Assembly: GCA_019429405.1 (NCBI GenBank)
Contig: JAHYIZ010000001.1
Span: 294,035 to 358,034 of the forward strand
Source: Paracoccaceae bacterium
Lineage (GTDB): Bacteria > Pseudomonadota > Alphaproteobacteria > Rhodobacterales > Rhodobacteraceae
Direction: 5' to 3'
DNA length: 64,000 nucleotides
Notes under the pieces: generated by a model
What the model was told of the DNA's origin: nothing
The model's database searches: none
What the model saw: the letters and a program-made list of their open reading frames with translations, nothing else
Translations under genes and position numbers: made by a program
In this document: positions 20,347 to 26,628 of the stretch, in pieces
How the letters are laid out: every line of letters starts with the position of its first letter
Position numbering within the stretch: the stretch's first letter is position 1

Positions 20347-20610
20347 ATGATGCGAAGAATCGGTCTGCAACCCGAGGCGCTTCAGTTTACCGAATTCCCG
20401 AATGAGGAATTGGCGCTTTCCGCGGTGCGCGAAGGCTTGGGCCTGCATCTGGAAAGCGCGGCGCTGGTTGCAGACGATATTGCAGCAGGGCATCTGGTGC
20501 AAATCTGCGAGGTGCGCCACGAAAGCCTTGGCTTTTACGCAGTCTTTCCGCCCGGCCCGGTCAGCGCGGCGGCGCAGGCGTTTGTGGCTTGGCTGAAGGC
20601 AGAGTTGTAG
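20347..20610 (+). pseudogene. LysR-type regulator remnant (C-terminal domain only), possible hvrB relic
   Basis: The 87-codon frame reads like the last third of a GcvA-type LysR co-inducer domain: LALSAVREGLGLHLESAALV, then ADDIAAGHLVQICEV, then FYAVFPPGPVSAAAQAFVAW. The DNA-binding HTH and most of the effector domain are absent and only 72 bases separate it from the upstream gene. In R. capsulatus the LysR regulator HvrB lies at this locus and activates ahcY. I infer a decayed hvrB, though some other GcvA-like gene is possible. Confidence 0.65.
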
Positions 20611-20629
20611 GGGCGGCACAGGCCGCCCC
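20610..20629. terminator. Hairpin between LysR remnant and hvrA
   Basis: An 8-bp stem GGGGCGGC/GCCGCCCC with a 4-base loop ends both converging genes. AAAA follows on the plus strand, which gives TTTT just before the stem on the minus strand, so neither side has a proper T-tract. Confidence 0.5.
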
Positions 20630-20637
20630 CAAAAGCG

Positions 20638-20952
20638 TCAGATCGCGAGATCTTCAAGGCTTTTGCCTGCCCCGAGTGCCGCGGTGACCCAGCGGGGCCG
20701 ACGGCCACGCCCGCTCCAGGTGTCGGTCGCGTCGGCTGGGTTGGCGTATTTCGGCACGGCGGGCTTGCGTTTGCGCACACCGGTCAGCGCGGTCAGTTCG
20801 GACAGCGAAAAGCCCATCTTGCGCGCGGCTTCCTCAAGTTCAGCCAGCGCTTCCTTCTTTCTGCGGTCCTCATAGCCGCTGATCGCGCGATCGACTTTTG
20901 CGCGAAGATCTTTGAGTTCTTTCAGCGAGAGGAGTTCAAGTTCAATTTCCAT
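20638..20952 (-). CDS. hvrA: H-NS family nucleoid regulator HvrA
   Basis: A 104-residue H-NS-like DNA-binding protein. An N-terminal coiled-coil (LSLKELKDLRAKVDRAISGY, EDRRKKEALAELEEAARKM) mediates dimers. The C-terminal core YANPADATDTWSGRGRRPRW (69-88) carries the family DNA-binding pattern. In R. capsulatus, HvrA is a low-light regulator of photosynthesis genes and of nif genes, next to regA and senC, as here. Whether this strain is phototrophic is not shown by the window. Confidence 0.92.
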   Translation of the reverse strand: MEIELELLSLKELKDLRAKVDRAISGYEDRRKKEALAELEEAARKMGFSLSELTALTGVRKRKPAVPKYANPADATDTWSGRGRRPRWVTAALGAGKSLEDLAI

Positions 20953-21067
20953 AAGTCCAGTCCTGCAGCGGGTGTCTGATTTTTTTTAATAAGCGCTATT
21001 CTGGCGATTGCAAGCTGTCAGGAAACGCCGTGCGCAGTGCCCGGTTGAATTTCGCTATACCAAAGGT

Positions 21068-21622
21068 TTATTTGGGGCTGCGCTTGGCTAAAATGCGCTG
21101 CAACGTGCGCCGGTGCATGTTTAGCCGACGCGCGGTTTCCGAAACATTGCGCTCGCACAGCTCATAGACACGCTGAATATGTTCCCAGCGCACACGGTCA
21201 GCACTCATGGGGTTTTCGGGCGGTGGCGGGTGCGCCTCGCCTTTCGCAAGCAGCGCAGCGGTGATGTCGTTGGCATCCGCAGGCTTGGAAAGATAGTCGG
21301 TGGCGCCCATCTTTACGGCGGCTACCGCAGTCGCGATGGCGCCGTAGCCGGTCAGCACCACAATGCGGGCGTCGGGGCGCGCAAGGCGAAGCTGCTCGAC
21401 CACGTCGAGGCCGCTGCCATCTTCCAGCCGCAAGTCGATAACCGCGTAGGCGGGGGGCGCATGGTCAACGACCGCTTTGCCCGCTGCGACGCTTTCGGCG
21501 GCATGCACCGAGAAGCCGCGCTTTTCCATTGCGCGCGCCAAACGGGTCAGAAATGCCACGTCGTCATCGACGAGCAGGAGCGACCGGTCCGGCCCCAGTT
21601 CGGCGAAGTCTTCATCGGCCAT
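21068..21622 (-). CDS. regA: Redox response regulator RegA/PrrA/ActR
   Basis: A 184-residue two-domain response regulator and partner of RegB. The receiver domain has acidic LLLVDDDV (about 16-23), the phosphoacceptor Asp63 in AVIDLRLEDGSG, TGYG and the Lys in YLSKPAD. A Pro-rich linker (PPPPEN) leads to a Fis-type HTH, NVSETARRLNMHRRTLQRIL, which is nearly invariant in this family. RegA controls photosynthesis, respiration, nitrogen and carbon fixation in response to redox state in related species. Confidence 0.97.
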   Translation of the reverse strand: MADEDFAELGPDRSLLLVDDDVAFLTRLARAMEKRGFSVHAAESVAAGKAVVDHAPPAYAVIDLRLEDGSGLDVVEQLRLARPDARIVVLTGYGAIATAVAAVKMGATDYLSKPADANDITAALLAKGEAHPPPPENPMSADRVRWEHIQRVYELCERNVSETARRLNMHRRTLQRILAKRSPK

Positions 21623-21704
21623 CGTTCAGCGCCCTTTCAGGTTGCGTTTTGGACGCTTCTAGGCGGTTGTGCGCCGCAGGTCAAACTGACTGTTTGGGTG
21701 GGGA

Positions 21705-22349
21705 TTATCGCGAGGCTTTCCACGCATCCACAAAACAGGCAATCCGGTCGGCCATTTCCTCGGGGGAATCGTCGCGGTTGAAGTATTCCTGAAAACCCAC
21801 CGGCTCGGGGAAGGTCAGGTAGGTTTGGGTGGAATGGTCGATCAGGAAATAGGGGTTATTCTCGGGCTCCTTCATTTTGAAGTAGGTCCGGTAGGCGGTG
21901 CTGGCGGCGCGAATTTGCGCCTCGGAACCGGTTAGCCCGATCATGCGCGGGTGCATCACTTCGGCAAACTCGCCCACCGATTGCGGCGTATCGCGGATGA
22001 AATCGACCGAAATGAAGACCGGCGTCACATCATAGTTCTTGTCATCAAGCTGATAGATCGCCTCGGCGTTGCGCGCATTGTCCAGTGGGCAGACATCAGG
22101 GCAGAACGTATAGCCAAAGTAGATCAGCGAGGGTTTGGTGATCACGTCTTTGTCGGTGACGGTCTTGCCGGTTTCATCAACCAGCGTGAAGGGGCCGCCA
22201 ATCGCCGCGATACCGCCAGCAATGGCGCCCTGGCGGCATTGCGCGAACAGATCCGACGGCGCGCGCTGCGTGGCCCACCAGGTTGCGCCCAGCGCCACCG
22301 CCGCGATTGCCACCGCACCAATCGCATAACTGCGCGTTGAAATCGACAT
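21705..22349 (-). CDS. senC: SCO1/SenC copper protein
   Basis: A 214-residue membrane-anchored thioredoxin-fold protein, called SenC or PrrC in Rhodobacter. One N-terminal transmembrane helix (about 7-26) precedes the copper site CPDVC (C83, C87) and His172 in LIDHSTQTYL. SCO proteins deliver copper to cytochrome c oxidase and in Rhodobacter influence RegB signalling. It lies between regA and the divergent regB, 82 bases upstream of regA. Confidence 0.95.
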   Translation of the reverse strand: MSISTRSYAIGAVAIAAVALGATWWATQRAPSDLFAQCRQGAIAGGIAAIGGPFTLVDETGKTVTDKDVITKPSLIYFGYTFCPDVCPLDNARNAEAIYQLDDKNYDVTPVFISVDFIRDTPQSVGEFAEVMHPRMIGLTGSEAQIRAASTAYRTYFKMKEPENNPYFLIDHSTQTYLTFPEPVGFQEYFNRDDSPEEMADRIACFVDAWKASR

Positions 22350-22441
22350 TTTGGACCCCTCTTTTGAAGCTTGCGCATTGATCGTTCAACGCCGTGGCTT
22401 TATCAACTGTTTGCACGCGAAAGTGAGCAAGGGAAACCGCC
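22350..22441. promoter_or_regulatory. Divergent senC/regB control region
   Basis: 92 bases separate the divergent starts of senC-regA and regB. It must hold both promoters. I do not see a convincing -35/-10 pair or a clear RegA site, so promoter positions are left open. Confidence 0.45.
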
Positions 22442-23821
22442 ATGACCACAGCTGCGCACTCGACGCGTGAATCCCATAGTGAATGGGTGCGCCTGAGAAC
22501 ATTGGTAAATTTGCGCTGGACGGCGGTGTTCGGACAAATCGTCGCAATCGCCGCAGCCTGGCTCTATTTCGATATCGCTTTTGACGTGGTGCTGTGCCTT
22601 CTCATCGTCGGCGCGACGGTGGTGGCGAACCTGATTGCGATGCTCCAGTTCCCCGAGAACCGGCGGCTGAGCGAAACCGAGGCGATGCTGACGCTGGTGT
22701 TCGATACCGCGCAGCTTTCCTTGCTGCTGGCGGCGACCGGCGGGCTGGATAACCCTTTCGCCCTGCTGGTCCTTGCCCCGACAACCATTGCCGCGACGGC
22801 GCTGCATACGAAGCCCACGGTGATCGTGGGCTTCGTGACCATCGTGTTGGTGTCGCTTCTGGTTTTCTTCAATGAACCTCTTGTCTTGCGTGACGGGACC
22901 GTGCTTGCCGTGCCGCAGATATTCGAGTTCGGGCTGTGGCTCGCGATTGTGATCGGAGTGGTGTTTCTCGGCCTTTATGCGCGGCGCGTTTCATCAGAAA
23001 TCCACTCAATGGGAGATGCGCTTTTTGCCACCCAGATGGCGCTTTCGCGCGAGCAGAAGCTGACCGATCTTGGCGGCGTCGTGGCCGCGGCAGCGCATGA
23101 GCTTGGCACCCCGCTTGCGACGATCAAGCTGGTCAGCACCGAGCTGGCCGACGAACTTGCTGACCGCCCCGAGCTGCGCGAGGATGCGCTGCTGATCCGT
23201 CAGCAGGCCGACCGGTGCCGCGACATTCTTCGTAGCATGGGGCGCGCGGGAAAGGATGACAAGCACCTGCGTGTCGCGCCGCTGATGGCGGTGCTGCGCG
23301 AGGCCGCCGAACCGCATCTCGGCCGCGGCAAGACAATTCTGTTCGAAGCGGCGCCCGCCGCTGGCGGGGGCGAACGGCAGCCCTCGATCATCCGTTACCC
23401 CGAGCTTATCCATGCGCTGCGAAACCTTGTGCAGAACGCGGTCGATTTTGCGCTCGAGACGGTTTGGGTTGAGGCGGATTGGACAGATGACACGGTCACA
23501 GTCAGGGTGGTCGATGATGGCCCCGGCTACCCGGCGGGCGTGCTAGGGCGCATCGGTGACCCGTTTCTGAGCTCGCGCAAGGGCGACGCAGACCGGGGCA
23601 AGCGCCCCGAATATGAAGGCATGGGGCTGGGCCTGTTTATCGCTAAGACCTTGCTGGAGCGCACGGGCGCGACGCTTTCGTTTGCCAATGGCACCGCGCC
23701 GTTCCTGCGCGGCGCCGAATACCCTGGGCGGTCGGGCGCAGTGGTCGAGGTGGTCTGGCCCGCCGCGCGGATCGTGGCGCCCGAGGGCGCGTTGGGGGAA
23801 AACCAGCCGATCACCCGCTAG
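22442..23821 (+). CDS. regB: Redox sensor histidine kinase RegB/PrrB
   Basis: A 459-residue membrane kinase. About six transmembrane helices span residues 25-180. The conserved GGxxNPF quinone-sensing motif is GGLDNPF (100-106). The H-box is AAAHELGTPLATI with His219. Cys259 in DRCRDILRSMGR matches the redox-active cysteine of R. capsulatus RegB. The ATPase has NLVQNAVDFAL, DDGPGYPAG and GMGLGLFIAKTLLERTGA. It phosphorylates RegA when reduced. All three redox features are intact. Confidence 0.97.
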   Translation: MTTAAHSTRESHSEWVRLRTLVNLRWTAVFGQIVAIAAAWLYFDIAFDVVLCLLIVGATVVANLIAMLQFPENRRLSETEAMLTLVFDTAQLSLLLAATGGLDNPFALLVLAPTTIAATALHTKPTVIVGFVTIVLVSLLVFFNEPLVLRDGTVLAVPQIFEFGLWLAIVIGVVFLGLYARRVSSEIHSMGDALFATQMALSREQKLTDLGGVVAAAAHELGTPLATIKLVSTELADELADRPELREDALLIRQQADRCRDILRSMGRAGKDDKHLRVAPLMAVLREAAEPHLGRGKTILFEAAPAAGGGERQPSIIRYPELIHALRNLVQNAVDFALETVWVEADWTDDTVTVRVVDDGPGYPAGVLGRIGDPFLSSRKGDADRGKRPEYEGMGLGLFIAKTLLERTGATLSFANGTAPFLRGAEYPGRSGAVVEVVWPAARIVAPEGALGENQPITR

Positions 23822-23920
23822 GGGCGCGAGGCCCGGCTATGGTTCGGGCCGAGTTTAATGCCGCGTTAACCAATTCCGCCGATGCTGCGGGTGAAAACCA
23901 AGCAGGGGGCGGCCGGGACC

Positions 23921-25540
23921 ATGTCGGAAAGCTGGATGCTGGCACTGATCATTGCGGTAACCTCGGTGGGGTCTGCCTGGGTCGCGCTCATGCTGATATC
24001 GCTGCGTTATGACCGCAGGCAAGCGCCGGGTCTGGCCGCCCATGCGCGCCCGGAGCTGGAACAGGCAATCTTTCTGTTTGACAACGAATTGCTGGTGGAT
24101 GCGACACAGTCGGCGCGTGCTCTGCTGGAGGCTACGCCGACGGGCGACAGCGATTGGGCGCGGTTGTCGGCCTATCTTGCCCCCCGGTTCGAGGGCTTCG
24201 CCACCGCCCTCGCCGGGCTTGCCGAAGCAGGCCGGGTTGAGCTTGCCGCGCACCCGCGTGGCACAGGCGAGGTGCCGCTGCGGCTGATCGCCGAAGACGT
24301 GGCCGGGCTGGCCCGGCTGACGCTGATCGACCCCGAGGCCGAGGGGCGCGGCGTACTGGTCGACGGGCTGAGCCAACGTGCGCTGGAAGACGAAGTGGAG
24401 AAATTGCGCGCGGTCGCCGACACCGCGCCGGTGCTCGCATGGCGCGAAGACGCGGCCATGGCAGTGATCTGGGCGAACCGCCCCTACATGCTGCGTGCCG
24501 ACGCGCTCGAACCCGAAGATGGTGCGCTGGTCTGGCCATTGCCGCGGCTGTTTGAGACCTCGACGAGCGCGGGCGGGCCGCGGCGGCTCTGCCTTGGCGC
24601 CAGCGGCGAGAAGCCGGGCTGGTTTGACGTGCACCGGTATGCCGGAGGTGACGATGCGCTTTGCTTCGCGGTGCCAGCCGATTCTGCAGTGCGGGCCGAA
24701 CGCGCGCTGCGCGACTTTGTGCAGACCCTGACAAAGACATTCGCCGACCTTCCGATCGGGCTCGCGATCTTTGACCGGCAAAGGCAGCTTCAACTGTTCA
24801 ATCCCGCATTGATCGACCTGACCCAGCTTGGCGCCGAATTCCTTTCGGGGCGGCCCACGCTGTATGCCCTGCTCGATCGCCTGCGTGAGGCACGGATGAT
24901 GCCCGAGCCCAAGGATTACCGCAGCTGGCGCCAGCAAATGACCGCGCTGGAACAGGCAGCCGCCGCCGGGCACCATGTGGAAACCTGGTCGCTGCCCAGC
25001 GGGCAGACCTACCGTGTGACCGGGCGCCCGCACCCCGATGGCGCGGTGGCGTTTCTGTTTGAGGACATCAGCTCAGAGGTCTCGCTGACGCGCCGCTTCC
25101 GCGCTGATCTGGAGCTTGGGCAATCGGTGCTGGATGCGATGCAAGAGGCCGTGGCGGTGTTTCTGCCGTCGGGCGATCTGGCAACGTCGAACGCGGCCTA
25201 TGCGCGGCTCTGGGGGGTCGACCCGGCGGCGACGCTGGGCCGGGTGACGCTGCTCGATTCGGTTCGGGTCTGGCAAGCGCGGGCCAGTGCCAGCGCGATC
25301 TGGGCCGAGGTGCGCGAATTTGGCGGCCGGATCGACGCACGCGCCGAATGGAGCGAAGATGTGCGGCTGGAAGACGGGCAGCGGCTGATCTGCCGTTTCG
25401 CACCCTTGCCCGCCGGGGCGATGCTGGCGGGGTTCACGCCCATCGCAACCGCAGCCGCCGTCGGCACGAGTCGCGCGCCGGGGGCGAAGCCGGGCCCGCG
25501 GCGGCGTGCCGAGGCGCCGATACTGCAAGGCCACGCCTGA
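23921..25540 (+). CDS. Membrane PAS-domain protein without a kinase domain
   Basis: A 539-residue protein, numbered from the ATG at 23921. One N-terminal transmembrane helix (about 4-26) is followed by a region of unknown fold, then at least two PAS-like segments. The first starts near residue 157 (LRAVADTAPVLAWREDAA) and another contains FADLPIGLAIFDRQRQLQLF and FNPALIDLTQLGAEFL. A final one contains LDAMQEAVAVFLPSGDLAT. No H-box, ATPase or GGDEF follows, so it is a sensor without a visible output. It lies between regB and tsaE. An ATG at 23882 is the alternative start. Confidence 0.75.
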   Translation: MSESWMLALIIAVTSVGSAWVALMLISLRYDRRQAPGLAAHARPELEQAIFLFDNELLVDATQSARALLEATPTGDSDWARLSAYLAPRFEGFATALAGLAEAGRVELAAHPRGTGEVPLRLIAEDVAGLARLTLIDPEAEGRGVLVDGLSQRALEDEVEKLRAVADTAPVLAWREDAAMAVIWANRPYMLRADALEPEDGALVWPLPRLFETSTSAGGPRRLCLGASGEKPGWFDVHRYAGGDDALCFAVPADSAVRAERALRDFVQTLTKTFADLPIGLAIFDRQRQLQLFNPALIDLTQLGAEFLSGRPTLYALLDRLREARMMPEPKDYRSWRQQMTALEQAAAAGHHVETWSLPSGQTYRVTGRPHPDGAVAFLFEDISSEVSLTRRFRADLELGQSVLDAMQEAVAVFLPSGDLATSNAAYARLWGVDPAATLGRVTLLDSVRVWQARASASAIWAEVREFGGRIDARAEWSEDVRLEDGQRLICRFAPLPAGAMLAGFTPIATAAAVGTSRAPGAKPGPRRRAEAPILQGHA

Positions 25541-25635
25541 CGGTCAACCCGCGCCCCGGCGCGCTGCGGGTTTTCAAGTGCCCGCAGCTGCGCCATGATT
25601 GCCGCACACGCCAAGGCGCGCAGAAAGCGGGCAAC

Positions 25636-26115
25636 ATGACAGCCACAATCACGCCGAGTTTGGCACCGGACACGGGGTCTGATGCGGCCATCGCTGCGGC
25701 CGTGGCGGCGCACCTCGCCCGCTATCGCGCGCGGGTGGTGCAGTTAATCTGCGGGCCGGGGGCGGAATGGGCGGCAAACCTGCACGAGGCTCTGCGCCAT
25801 CTGAACCCCGAACGGGTCGTGCTGGTGCTGGGCGGTGCGCTCGATCTGCCTGCCGGGCTCGCACCCCTGCGGACCATTTGCACCCAGCTGACCACGCCGC
25901 AGCATCGTTTCACCGCCTCAGACCTTGCCGCCGCGCTTGACCGTCTGCCACACCTCGAAGATGCGGTGCTGTTTGTGCTTTTGCCCGAGCACACAGCACC
26001 GCTCAGTGAAGCACTTGCCGAAATATTGCCTGCGGGGCCCGGTTTTGCGCCGTGGCTTGCGCGGTTCGCGGCTGCGCAGCGCGATGCCGCTTGCGGCGGC
26101 GGGGTGGCTGGCTAA
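25636..26115 (+). CDS. Hypothetical protein upstream of tsaE
   Basis: A 159-residue protein I do not recognise. It is Ala/Leu-rich and alternates predicted helices and strands (LARYRARVVQLICGPGAEW, ERVVLVLGGALDLPA, HLEDAVLFVLLPEHTAPLSE), suggesting a cytosolic alpha/beta protein. It lacks a signal peptide, Walker motif or cysteine pattern. It lies 9 bases upstream of tsaE, which supports a shared transcript with tsaE and perhaps addBA. Confidence 0.65.
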   Translation: MTATITPSLAPDTGSDAAIAAAVAAHLARYRARVVQLICGPGAEWAANLHEALRHLNPERVVLVLGGALDLPAGLAPLRTICTQLTTPQHRFTASDLAAALDRLPHLEDAVLFVLLPEHTAPLSEALAEILPAGPGFAPWLARFAAAQRDAACGGGVAG

Positions 26116-26124
26116 GCTGCGGCC

Positions 26125-26628
26125 ATGACGCTGCTTCCCGCCCTTGTGCTGCCGCTGCCCGATGCGGAGGCGACCGCCCGCCTTGGCCAGACGCTGGCGC
26201 CAATGTTACAGCCCGGCGATGTGCTGTTGCTGGAAGGGCCGATCGGCGCGGGCAAGACGCATTTTGCCCGCGCGTTGATACAGACCCGGCAAGACGCCGC
26301 CGGGGTGCCACGCGAAGACGTGCCCTCGCCCAGCTTTACGCTGGTGCAGACTTATGTGGCGGGCGAAACAGACATCTGGCATGCCGACCTTTTCCGCCTC
26401 AGCCTGCCGCATGAAGCCGACGAGCTGGGCCTGACCGATGCCTTTGACACCGCGATCTGCCTTGTCGAATGGCCCGAGAGACTCGGCCCCGACGCGCCCG
26501 CCAGTGCGCTGCACCTGCGCTTTGCCTACGCGGGCGAAGGGCGCAGCGCGACGCTTGCGGCGCAGGGCACGCGCTGGGCGCCGGTGCTTGATGCGCTGGG
26601 CCAAGCCTTCGCACGCGGGGCCGGGTAA
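26125..26628 (+). CDS. tsaE: tRNA t6A biosynthesis ATPase TsaE
   Basis: A 167-residue P-loop protein needed to form N6-threonylcarbamoyladenosine at tRNA position 37. Walker A is LLLEGPIGAGKTHFARALIQ near residues 35-54. DVPSPSFTLVQTYV and WHADLFRL follow, with VEWPERLG near 115-122; all are typical of TsaE. Partners TsaB, TsaC and TsaD lie outside the window. The stop overlaps the addB start (TAATG). Confidence 0.95.
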   Translation: MTLLPALVLPLPDAEATARLGQTLAPMLQPGDVLLLEGPIGAGKTHFARALIQTRQDAAGVPREDVPSPSFTLVQTYVAGETDIWHADLFRLSLPHEADELGLTDAFDTAICLVEWPERLGPDAPASALHLRFAYAGEGRSATLAAQGTRWAPVLDALGQAFARGAG

